DNA of 64,000 nucleotides from Flagellimonas maritima (GTDB taxonomy: Bacteria > Bacteroidota > Bacteroidia > Flavobacteriales > Flavobacteriaceae): positions 987,501 through 1,051,500 of the forward strand of contig NZ_CP030104.1 of NCBI RefSeq assembly GCF_003269425.1. Direction: 5' to 3'. How positions within the stretch are numbered: the first letter of the stretch is position 1; the number at the start of each line of letters is the position of its first letter. The position numbers and the translations under genes are program-made. Below are positions 55,802 to 64,000 of this stretch, piece by piece. The notes beneath the pieces were generated by a model. That model ran no database searches and was not told where the DNA came from. It was given only the letters and a program-made list of their open reading frames with translations.

Positions 55802-56663
55802 ATCTTCCTTTTCTCTTTTAACGCTTCGACAGCACTGGATATGGAAAGAGAAAAACTCTACTATATCCAAAAGAATTTTATTTATCACTTTCTTATTATC
55901 GCTGCTTATATCAAATTTAGCATTCGCGCAATTCCAAATTCCTCCCAAACCTCAAAAACAGACCAGTGTCTATGATTACGTAAATCTTTTATCCGGTTCC
56001 CAGAGTATGTCTTTGGAGCAAAAACTGATTCGTTATTCCGATAGCACGTCCACTCAAATCGTAGTAGCAATAATTAGTTCCACAGAAGGAGAGGATATTA
56101 ATTTTTTAGGAGCACAGTGGGGACAAAAATGGGGCATTGGCCAAGCTGATGAAGATAATGGCATACTTGTACTCTTAGCCAAAGATGACCGAAAGATTGC
56201 CATTAATACAGGCTACGGCGTAGAAGGTTCCCTTACAGATTTCATGTCCAAAAGAATTATTGAATCCGTCATTATTCCAGAATTTAAAAATGGGGACTAT
56301 TTTGATGGACTTAACAAAGGTGCTGATGCTATTTTTCAAGTATTGAACGGAGAATTTAAAGAGGATCGTACTTTTGGCGAGAGCGATGGCTTTTCATTAA
56401 AAACAATATTGCCGTTTCTTATTTTTATTGTCATACTTATTTTCCTTTCCAGAAAAGGTCGTAACAACCGAGGTGGGCCCGGTGGTAAGAATACAGGATT
56501 AGACCTTTGGGACATTATAATTCTCAGCAATATGGGACGTGGAGGATATCGAGGTTCTTCCGGAGGAGGTTTTGGGGGTGGCGGCTTCGGCTCTGGTGGA
56601 GGATTCGGTGGCGGCTTCGGCGGTGGTGGTTTTGGAGGTGGCGGTGCCTCTGGAGGATGGTAA
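55782..56663 (+). CDS. TPM domain protein 2 with Gly-rich tail
   Basis: A 293-residue protein starting at the ATG at 55782, 20 bases inside the previous gene. A signal or membrane helix lies at about 32-50 (ILFITFLLSLLISNLAFAQ), then the TPM domain (about 60-195; STQIVVAIISSTEGEDINFLGAQWGQKWGIGQADEDNGILVLLAKDDRKIAINTGYGVEG), a second hydrophobic helix (about 205-225) and a Gly/Phe-rich tail (GGFGGGGFGSGGG..., about 245-293) typical of YgcG proteins. It is the membrane-anchored partner of TPM protein 1. Confidence 0.92.
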   Translation: MQYPKVKSSFSLLTLRQHWIWKEKNSTISKRILFITFLLSLLISNLAFAQFQIPPKPQKQTSVYDYVNLLSGSQSMSLEQKLIRYSDSTSTQIVVAIISSTEGEDINFLGAQWGQKWGIGQADEDNGILVLLAKDDRKIAINTGYGVEGSLTDFMSKRIIESVIIPEFKNGDYFDGLNKGADAIFQVLNGEFKEDRTFGESDGFSLKTILPFLIFIVILIFLSRKGRNNRGGPGGKNTGLDLWDIIILSNMGRGGYRGSSGGGFGGGGFGSGGGFGGGFGGGGFGGGGASGGW

Positions 56664-56870
56664 TACCTAAAATTTTATTCTCTTGCCTTTTAGATTCATT
56701 TATCATTGATTCCAAAACCATAAATCCTAAATGTTTCATAAGGGTTAATCCGTGATTATATGTTATCCGTAAATTATTATAGGCCATCCATCAATTTTCA
56801 ATGCCCCGCTACCTATTTTTTCAACTATCTTGGCCATGGTTAACCAATAGTTTAACAAATTTTCATTTTC

Positions 56871-59800
56871 ATGTCACGTTTCTCAAAATCCCTAATACTT
56901 TCAATTTTTGTTTTAGTTTTTTCCTGTAAAAAAAAGAACCCTTCCTCGGAAACGGACAACCTATTTAAGTTTAAGGATTACATAAGCTACCATACCAGTG
57001 GTAACCAAAGCATATCCACTCCAATCAGGGTTGTCCTCGCAAAACAACTCGACCAATTTGAACTGGCACAAGAATTGCCTTCGGAGTATTTTGTAATTTC
57101 ACCTAAAATAGAGGGTAAACTGGCTATCGAAAATCGCAGGGAACTCATTTTTCAACCTTCGGAGTATCTACAGCCCGATACTGAATATTCTGTTGATGTA
57201 AAATTGAACAAGCTATTTGATGCTATTGATAGTGAGTTTAAAGAGTATACTTTCAGTTTTAAGACCATAACCCCTAATTTTAAAATAAATCTTGGCAATC
57301 TACAATCTTATAGTAAAAATTGGCAATACCTGACCGGGACTTTAGAAGCTTCGGATATTTTGGATGCCTCTAAAATCAAGAGTGCTGTTTCCGTAGTGCA
57401 AGGGGACAAAAAGATTCCCGTAAAATGGGACAATACAAAAGAGGACGCTCGATACTTCACCTTCAGAATTGATAGTATTCCACGCAAAACGGATGATAGC
57501 AACCTAGTAATCAACTGGAACGGAAAACAATTGGGAACGGAAAATAGCGGGTCAGAAAATTATACGATACCAGGCTTGAACAAATTTATAGTGATTGATG
57601 CCAAAACCTCAACCGCTCCAAGTGCTGCTTTAACGCTCAATTTTTCCGACCCTTTAAAGCCGAACCAAAACCTGAATGGCTTGGTTACTATTGAAAACGC
57701 CCAAAGCTTGCGATATGAAATCAATGGAAATGTTTTAAAAGTTTACCCCGCCAACCGAATCTTGGGACAAGTACGTGTCAATGCTTTTGAAGGCATAAAA
57801 AGCGAATATGGGTACTCACTTAAAAAACCATTTTCTGAATTGGTTTCGTTTGAACAGCTAAAACCTTCAGTACGTTTAATTTCAAAAGGTGCCATTCTAC
57901 CAAATGCCGCTTCCACTCCCATATATTTTGAAACCGTAAATCTTTCCGCTGTTGAAGTTAGGGTAATCCAGGTTTTCGAAAACAATATTTTACAATACCT
58001 TCAATACAATAATCTTACCCAAGAATACAATTCAGATATTAGAACTGTTGGTCGTAGGGTTGCCTATAAGGTAGTTCCCTTGACCGAAAACAAAAATGAT
58101 GACACCAGTTCTTGGAAAGCCCATGCCCTAGACCTTTCAAAACTCATCAAAGTGAATCCTGGTTCTTTATATCGAATAGAATTCAGTTTCAAAAAGGTGC
58201 ATACCACTTATGGATGTGAGGTTTCTGGAAATTTAGAAAATGATGGAGATATGAATAGTTTCATCGCCGAAACGCAAAATCTTAGCGAAGAAGCCATGGA
58301 AGAACGTTATTGGGATAATGAAATTTATTACTGGAGGTCCAATAACTATAATTGGGAAGAGCGGGACAATCCGTGTCACGACGCCTATTACAATTCGGAT
58401 AGGATTGTAACCACCAATTTGTTGGGCAGCGATTTGGGGCTTATTGTTAAAAAAGGTAATAATCGTTCCTATCATTTTGCGGCTACGAATATTTTGACCA
58501 CCAATCCTGAATCCGGGACAACCATTAAACTATACAATTTTCAACAACAGTTGCTCACAGAAATTACAACTGATGCTTCTGGGTTTGCTATTTATGATGG
58601 AGATGCTACCGTTGCTTTCGCCATTGCAGAAAAGAACAACAATTTCGCCTATGCCAAACTTGCCGATGGTAACGCATTATCATTAAGTAAGTTCGATGTT
58701 TCGGGTCAAGAACTACAAAGCGGCCTTCAAGGTTTTATGTATACCGAAAGAGGCGTCCATAGACCAGGCGACCCCATTCATTTGACCTTTGTATTGGATG
58801 ACAAAGCCAATCCATTACCGGCAAAACATCCTGTATCCATAGAAGTTACCGATCCCAGAGGAAAGCTCGTTCAAAGAAATGTGCTCAAAGAGGAGACCGT
58901 TTCTGTTTCTGATGGACTGTATGCAAAAAAAGAAGGGAACTTTTACTATTTTCCCATTCCAACAAAGAATACCTCACCTACCGGAACCTGGAATGCCAAG
59001 GTCGTTGTTGGCGGAGCACAGTTCAATAAAAGTTTAAAAGTTGCCACGATTAAGCCCAATCGTTTAAAGGTGAGTTTTGACTTTGAGGATGAAGTTTTAA
59101 AAGCAAATAGAAACAATAGAGGAAAAGCTGAAGTAAAGTGGTTGCACGGAGCGCCGGCCCGGAATTTAAAAATTGATATCAACGCCAAACTGCAACAGGC
59201 TTCCAATGCATTTCCAAAACATAAAGGCTATATTTTTCAAGACCCTGTTCGTACGTTCAATGATACGGAACTCCAGTTTATTACTTCAAAATTAAATGGA
59301 GAGGGAATTCTGAACATTGACCAAAAGATAACTGCAAATACTACCGCACCAGGTATGCTACAAGCTACTTTTACAACTAAAGTATTTGAAGGAGGCGGTG
59401 ATTTTTCCATTGATGTTTTCTCCAAAAAACTTGCTCCCTTTTCACACTTTGTGGGATTACGTTCCCCAAAAGCAAAACGATACGGTTCATTTTTAACCGA
59501 TGAGAATACCACTTTTGATGTTATCTCCGTAGATGCAGACGGCAAAAAAGTAGCCAATCGCAAATTAAAGATCAAAATCTTCAAAATAGAATGGCGTTGG
59601 TGGTGGAACCGAGGCAACGACAATCTCTCCCGCTACGAAAACGCTACGGTGCACCGTCCATTCAAAGAAATGACGGTAAATACTGGTGCGAACGGAAACG
59701 CCAACTTTAACGTGAACATTCCAGATGATGATGGAGGTCGCTATTTGATTCGCGTTATCGATGAAGTATCAGGTCATGCTACGGGAAGAACTGCATATTT

Positions 59801-62441
59801 CTATAGAGATTGGTGGAGAAGACCTGCATCCGGTGACGCGGAAAGCTCAAAGATTCTGATTTTTTCCGCTGACAAGGAAAAATATACACTTGGCGATCAA
59901 GCAGTGGTCACATTTCCTTCAGATGTAGGAGGAAGAGCATTATTAAGTATTGAAAATGGTTCGGAAGTTTTATCACAACAATGGATAGAGACCTCAGCAA
60001 AAGAGACCAAAGCTACCATTCCCATTACTGCGGATATGGCCCCTAATGCCTATATCAATATTTCACTGTTGCAACCCCATGGTCAAGTGGCAAATGACCT
60101 ACCCATTCGATTGTACGGTATTGTGCCCTTACTGGTTGAAAATCCATCTACTTTTCTAAAGCCCGAATTAAAAATGCCAGAAGTTTTAGAACCCGAAAAG
60201 TCATATAAAGTGACCGTTTCCGAAGGCAACAAAAAACCGATGACCTATTCGCTTGCAGTTGTGGATGAAGGGTTGTTGGACCTTACACGCTTTAAAACTC
60301 CAGATATACATTCCTCTTTTTATGCCAGACAGGCATTGGGCGTAAAGACGTTTGATATTTTTGATGATGTTATGGGTGCCTACTCCATAAGTGTAGATAA
60401 CATCTATGCCATTGGCGGCGGCGGCACTGGTGAGGGCGCCAAAAACAGGAAGGCACAACGCTTTAAACCTGTAGTAACGTACCTGGGACCATTTACTTTA
60501 AAAGCTGGTGAAAAAACAACACATACCATAGATATGCCCAATTATGTAGGTTCCGTTCGTGCCATGGTGGTAGCAGGAAACAAAAACAGTGCGTATGGAA
60601 AGACCGAAAAAACTATTCCTGTACGAAAACCTTTAATGGTCTTAACTTCGATACCCAGAAAATTATCTCCGGGAGAGACGGTTACCATTCCCGTTACCGT
60701 ATTTGCCATGGAGAAAAAAGTAAAAAGTGTAACGGTTTCCATTGATGCCGGAAAAGCACTTGAACCTATCGGTTCTACGACAAAGAACATCACTTTTAAT
60801 TCCGTTGGTGAACAAATCGTAAATTTTGATTTCAAGGTGAATCCGACAAAATCATTTCAAATGATAAAAGTAACGGCTTCGGGTAATGGTGAGCGTGCAA
60901 GCAATGAAATTGAAATCGATGTGGAAAATCCCAATCCAATAACTACAAAAAGTACGTTATACACGTTAACGGAAAATCAATCGCAGAACATTTCTTTTGA
61001 AACTTTTGGAACTTCAGGGACCAACACGGCATTCGTTGAATTTTCAACATTGCCCCCTATGGATTTTTCAAAACGGATGGACTACTTGTTACGCTATCCG
61101 CACGGCTGCGTGGAGCAAACCACTTCGGCTGCTTTTCCACAATTGTTTTTGACAGATATTCTTGATATCACTTTTGACAGAAAAAAGGAAATCGAGAAAA
61201 ATATTAAGGCAGCTATTAGAAAACTTAATGATTTTCAAGCTCCAAGCGGTGGTCTCAGTTATTGGCCAGGCTATGGAAGTGCTGATGATTGGGGCACTTC
61301 TTACGCAGGGCATTTTATGCTGGAGGCCAAGCAGAAGGGATATCAACTACCCCTGACTTTTTTAAGCAATTGGCTGCGTTACCAGAAAAATACCGCTCGC
61401 CAATGGAGCAACCAGAGTACCCATTACAATACTGATATTTCCCAAGCCTATCGTTTATACACGCTCGCCCTGGCACAGCAACCAGAATTGGCCGCTATGA
61501 ACAGATTACGGGAATCCAAAAATTTAAGTAACGAAGCTAAATGGCGTTTGGCTGCAGCTTATGCACTGGCAGGAAAGAAAGAAGTGGCAAAACAGTTGAC
61601 CCAAACCGCAAACATTAACTTTCAGCCCAATTCTTATGATTATAGAACCTATGGTTCAGTCTTTAGAAATAGGGCAATGGCTTTGGAAACTATGGTAGTC
61701 ATTGGAGATTCCCAACAAAGGGACTTGGCAATTTCATTGGCCAAAAATCTGTCTTCCCAAAATTGGTACAGCACCCAGGAAACTTCATTTGCCCTGTTGG
61801 CCATGGCTAAAATGGTGGCAAAAAACGGTGGTAAATCTATCGATATAACTTTTACCGATAATGGAAAGGAAGTCACCGTGAAAACAGATAGGGCCATTGC
61901 ACAACGTGGTATTTCGATTTCATCGGCACAAAATGAAATCACCGTCAACAACAAACAAGGCAATGTTATCTATGCAACGCTAACCCAAACCGGTAAATTG
62001 CCTGTTGGACAAGAGTTGGCGCAACAACGAAACCTAAATCTTTCCGTAAAGTATTTGGATGCCGTTGGCAATTCCATTGATGTGACCAACCTTCGCCAAG
62101 GAACAGAGTTACAAGTACGGCTAACTGTTTTCAATAGTTCAAATGACTATGTTGATAACCTTGCATTGACACAGATTGTCCCTAGTGGTTGGGAAATCGT
62201 AAATACTTCCTACGCTGCAGGAGGAGATTCAAATTCCAGTAAAGCAGAATATATTGATACTCGGGATGATCGGACAAATTTCTACTTTGACCTTGGTTCA
62301 AAAAAGTCCAAAACCTTTACGGTAAAACTAAATGCTTCCTTTTTGGGAGAATATTACTTGCCGGGATCTCAGGTCGAAGCCATGTATGACGATAACAGAT
62401 ATGCTCGCAATAAGGGGCAGTGGATAAAGGTATCGAAATGA
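56871..62441 (+). CDS. Bacterial alpha-2-macroglobulin lipoprotein
   Basis: A 1856-residue lipoprotein (lipobox FSC, Cys about 20). It is built of successive macroglobulin-like beta domains, with a bait-like region in the middle (about 860-1000), a GGG-rich segment (IGGGGTGEGAKNRKAQRFKP) and a thioester motif Cys1413-Val-Glu-Gln1416 in YPHGCVEQTTSAAFP. The helical thioester domain follows (about 1430-1620: YWPGYGSADDWGTSYAGHFMLEA). It traps incoming proteases in the periplasm. PbpC follows four bases later, the known partner that repairs peptidoglycan after damage. Confidence 0.96.
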   Translation: MSRFSKSLILSIFVLVFSCKKKNPSSETDNLFKFKDYISYHTSGNQSISTPIRVVLAKQLDQFELAQELPSEYFVISPKIEGKLAIENRRELIFQPSEYLQPDTEYSVDVKLNKLFDAIDSEFKEYTFSFKTITPNFKINLGNLQSYSKNWQYLTGTLEASDILDASKIKSAVSVVQGDKKIPVKWDNTKEDARYFTFRIDSIPRKTDDSNLVINWNGKQLGTENSGSENYTIPGLNKFIVIDAKTSTAPSAALTLNFSDPLKPNQNLNGLVTIENAQSLRYEINGNVLKVYPANRILGQVRVNAFEGIKSEYGYSLKKPFSELVSFEQLKPSVRLISKGAILPNAASTPIYFETVNLSAVEVRVIQVFENNILQYLQYNNLTQEYNSDIRTVGRRVAYKVVPLTENKNDDTSSWKAHALDLSKLIKVNPGSLYRIEFSFKKVHTTYGCEVSGNLENDGDMNSFIAETQNLSEEAMEERYWDNEIYYWRSNNYNWEERDNPCHDAYYNSDRIVTTNLLGSDLGLIVKKGNNRSYHFAATNILTTNPESGTTIKLYNFQQQLLTEITTDASGFAIYDGDATVAFAIAEKNNNFAYAKLADGNALSLSKFDVSGQELQSGLQGFMYTERGVHRPGDPIHLTFVLDDKANPLPAKHPVSIEVTDPRGKLVQRNVLKEETVSVSDGLYAKKEGNFYYFPIPTKNTSPTGTWNAKVVVGGAQFNKSLKVATIKPNRLKVSFDFEDEVLKANRNNRGKAEVKWLHGAPARNLKIDINAKLQQASNAFPKHKGYIFQDPVRTFNDTELQFITSKLNGEGILNIDQKITANTTAPGMLQATFTTKVFEGGGDFSIDVFSKKLAPFSHFVGLRSPKAKRYGSFLTDENTTFDVISVDADGKKVANRKLKIKIFKIEWRWWWNRGNDNLSRYENATVHRPFKEMTVNTGANGNANFNVNIPDDDGGRYLIRVIDEVSGHATGRTAYFYRDWWRRPASGDAESSKILIFSADKEKYTLGDQAVVTFPSDVGGRALLSIENGSEVLSQQWIETSAKETKATIPITADMAPNAYINISLLQPHGQVANDLPIRLYGIVPLLVENPSTFLKPELKMPEVLEPEKSYKVTVSEGNKKPMTYSLAVVDEGLLDLTRFKTPDIHSSFYARQALGVKTFDIFDDVMGAYSISVDNIYAIGGGGTGEGAKNRKAQRFKPVVTYLGPFTLKAGEKTTHTIDMPNYVGSVRAMVVAGNKNSAYGKTEKTIPVRKPLMVLTSIPRKLSPGETVTIPVTVFAMEKKVKSVTVSIDAGKALEPIGSTTKNITFNSVGEQIVNFDFKVNPTKSFQMIKVTASGNGERASNEIEIDVENPNPITTKSTLYTLTENQSQNISFETFGTSGTNTAFVEFSTLPPMDFSKRMDYLLRYPHGCVEQTTSAAFPQLFLTDILDITFDRKKEIEKNIKAAIRKLNDFQAPSGGLSYWPGYGSADDWGTSYAGHFMLEAKQKGYQLPLTFLSNWLRYQKNTARQWSNQSTHYNTDISQAYRLYTLALAQQPELAAMNRLRESKNLSNEAKWRLAAAYALAGKKEVAKQLTQTANINFQPNSYDYRTYGSVFRNRAMALETMVVIGDSQQRDLAISLAKNLSSQNWYSTQETSFALLAMAKMVAKNGGKSIDITFTDNGKEVTVKTDRAIAQRGISISSAQNEITVNNKQGNVIYATLTQTGKLPVGQELAQQRNLNLSVKYLDAVGNSIDVTNLRQGTELQVRLTVFNSSNDYVDNLALTQIVPSGWEIVNTSYAAGGDSNSSKAEYIDTRDDRTNFYFDLGSKKSKTFTVKLNASFLGEYYLPGSQVEAMYDDNRYARNKGQWIKVSK

Positions 62442-62445
62442 TGGG

Positions 62446-64000
62446 ATGACAGCTTTTTTATTGGTTCTAAAAAGATTTTTACTGAAACATAAAATCATGG
62501 TTTCAGCTTTTCTGATAGTATTCCTCCTCTGGTTGTTCTGCTTGCCTAGGGAACTTTTTAAAGAACCCACTTCGACCGTAGTGACGAGTTCGGACAATGT
62601 ATTGATCGGGGCACGGATTGCGGACGATGGTCAATGGCGCTTTCCGAAAATCGATTCTATTCCGGAACGCTTCAAGCACAGTGTGCTTTTGTTTGAGGAC
62701 GAATACTTTTATAGACATCCTGGGTTCAATCCCATTTCTATTTTCAAGGCCATACAGCACAATCTTACAAAAGATACGCGTCGCGGCGGGAGCACTATCA
62801 CCCAACAGGTTATTCGTCTCAGCAGAAAAAACAAAGGACGCACCTATTTTGAAAAGTGTATCGAAATTTTCATGTCCACTCGTTTGGAGTTCCGTTATTC
62901 CAAAGAAGACATTCTAAAGTTATATGCTACCTATACACCCTATGGAGGCAATGTCATAGGTTTGGAAACTGCCTCTTGGCGCTATTTTGGAATACCTGCG
63001 CACGAATTAAGTTGGGGGCAATCGGCAACACTTGCCGTATTGCCCAATGCTCCATCATTGATTTTTCCAGGGAGAAATGACCAATCGCTATTAAGGAAAC
63101 GGAATAGGTTGCTCAAAAAACTGCTGGATGAACAACGTATCGACCAAACTACCTACGAGCTGGCCATTGCAGAACCTTTGCCACAAAAACCATTGTCATT
63201 GCCCAATGATGCCCCGCATTTAACCGAACGTGCCGTAAAAGAACACAAAGGCAAACGGATTCGATCGTCCATTGACAGGAATCTACAACGCCAGGCAAAT
63301 AGAGTTGCAGAACGTCATTACCAACAATTGAAGCACAACGAAATTCATAACCTTGCCATTTTGGTTTTAGATGTGGAATCCAGAAAAGTTTTGAGTTACG
63401 TGGGCAATTCCCCATCAAGCAGGCAACACAGTAATTATGTTGATATTATAACAAAAAGCAGAAGTACGGGCAGCACATTAAAACCTTTTCTTTTTGCATC
63501 GCTCATGCACGAAGGTGAGTTATTGCCGAACACCTTGGTCAAGGATATTCCAACGGTAATCAATGGATATAATCCAAAAAATTTCAACAAGAAATATGCT
63601 GGTGCCGTACCCGCCAGCAGAGCTTTATCGCGCTCGCTAAACGTTCCTGCCGTTCGATTGTTGCGCAAATATGGGCTTCAAAAGTTCTATAACAAGCTCC
63701 GTAAAATGAACATGCACTCGTTGAACAAACCCGCTGGATATTATGGCCTATCTTTGATTTTGGGCGGGGCAGAAAGCTCATTGTGGGATGTAACGAAAAC
63801 GTATGCCTCTGCGGCATCAACTCTAAATTACTTCGTATCGAATTCAAGCACATATCGCACAGAAGAATTTTCAGAACCTACATATCTGTTTAAAAACAAA
63901 ATCCATTTTGGGGAAGAACAGTTCACTCCGCCTATTTTGAATGCAGGTTCGCTGTACCACACTATTAAATCGTTACAAGAAGTCAATCGCCCAGAAGGAA
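62446..64000 (+). CDS. pbpC: Penicillin-binding protein 1C, 3' end cut by the window
   Basis: The first 518 codons are present. Membrane helix about 17-33; transglycosylase domain with LLFEDEYFYRHPGFNP (catalytic Glu about 84-86) and RRGGSTITQQVIRLS; linker; transpeptidase domain with S343-T-L-K346 and the SLN motif (ALSRSLNVPAVRLL). The final KTG motif and C-terminal domain lie beyond the window. PbpC makes glycan strands and cross-links peptides. Start at ATG 62446, four bases after the A2M stop; the pair is coupled as in Escherichia coli YfhM-PbpC. Confidence 0.95.
   Translation, partial: MTAFLLVLKRFLLKHKIMVSAFLIVFLLWLFCLPRELFKEPTSTVVTSSDNVLIGARIADDGQWRFPKIDSIPERFKHSVLLFEDEYFYRHPGFNPISIFKAIQHNLTKDTRRGGSTITQQVIRLSRKNKGRTYFEKCIEIFMSTRLEFRYSKEDILKLYATYTPYGGNVIGLETASWRYFGIPAHELSWGQSATLAVLPNAPSLIFPGRNDQSLLRKRNRLLKKLLDEQRIDQTTYELAIAEPLPQKPLSLPNDAPHLTERAVKEHKGKRIRSSIDRNLQRQANRVAERHYQQLKHNEIHNLAILVLDVESRKVLSYVGNSPSSRQHSNYVDIITKSRSTGSTLKPFLFASLMHEGELLPNTLVKDIPTVINGYNPKNFNKKYAGAVPASRALSRSLNVPAVRLLRKYGLQKFYNKLRKMNMHSLNKPAGYYGLSLILGGAESSLWDVTKTYASAASTLNYFVSNSSTYRTEEFSEPTYLFKNKIHFGEEQFTPPILNAGSLYHTIKSLQEVNRPEG

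Overview
The window is chromosomal DNA of a member of the Bacteroidota, most likely a marine Flavobacteriaceae (Maribacter / Muricauda / Zobellia-like). The evidence is a SusC/SusD pair, many lipoproteins with acidic residues after the lipobox Cys, Bacteroidota-restricted families (HmuY, GSCFA, DUF4230, DUF6607, DUF6686, DUF5522, T-box-less AT-rich intergenic DNA), promoters of the TTG / TAnnTTTG type, and almost no Shine-Dalgarno sequences. No phage, integrase, insertion sequence or CRISPR array was seen; it looks like ordinary core genome with a few accessory patches.

Layout. 1-3171: most of a ribosomal RNA operon on the minus strand (16S, tRNA-Ile, tRNA-Ala, 5' part of 23S), with its promoter near 3367-3397. 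3476-10406: a putative porin and a SusD-SusC nutrient uptake pair. 10625-15874: RNase HII, a large lipoprotein, an OmpA-type protein and a TapB-like protein. 15909-17564: lipB, a lipoprotein and a 51-residue YqaE/Pmp3 membrane protein. 17649-22583: a membrane-anchored LuxR-type regulator, a thioredoxin-fold protein, lysS and an SLC13-type anion transporter. 22651-24047: two paralogous repeat proteins built on a YLPxGFxPY motif. 24316-28975: a zinc metalloprotease and small exported proteins. 29016-30460: a SatD-like protein with a C-terminal helix-turn-helix and a DUF3307 membrane protein, preceded by four evenly spaced palindromes.

30457-40036 is an iron/heme island: a minus-strand operon (DUF6607, an FMN-binding protein, a four-helix membrane protein), and divergently a TonB receptor, HmuY hemophore-like lipoprotein and DoxX-like protein, then a Cys-rich DUF6686 protein, a siderophore-type TonB receptor and a PepSY membrane protein. 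A 23-bp near-palindrome occurs at both receptor promoters (21 of 23 positions shared) and is a candidate metal-responsive operator that would tie the island together.

40570-49630 holds small lipoproteins, hemL, a glucosaminidase, a PLP-dependent deaminase, a tiny HExxH membrane protein, DUF5522, DUF4136, an aromatic amino acid hydroxylase and DUF4230. 49634-64000 holds GSCFA and alaS, and divergently an envelope cluster: M23 peptidase, MerR regulator, LemA, two TPM proteins, a giant alpha-2-macroglobulin and the penicillin-binding protein PbpC (cut by the window end). Between MerR and LemA lies a tandem array of twelve 7-bp units.

Functions are assigned from recognised motifs and remembered families; no database search was possible.
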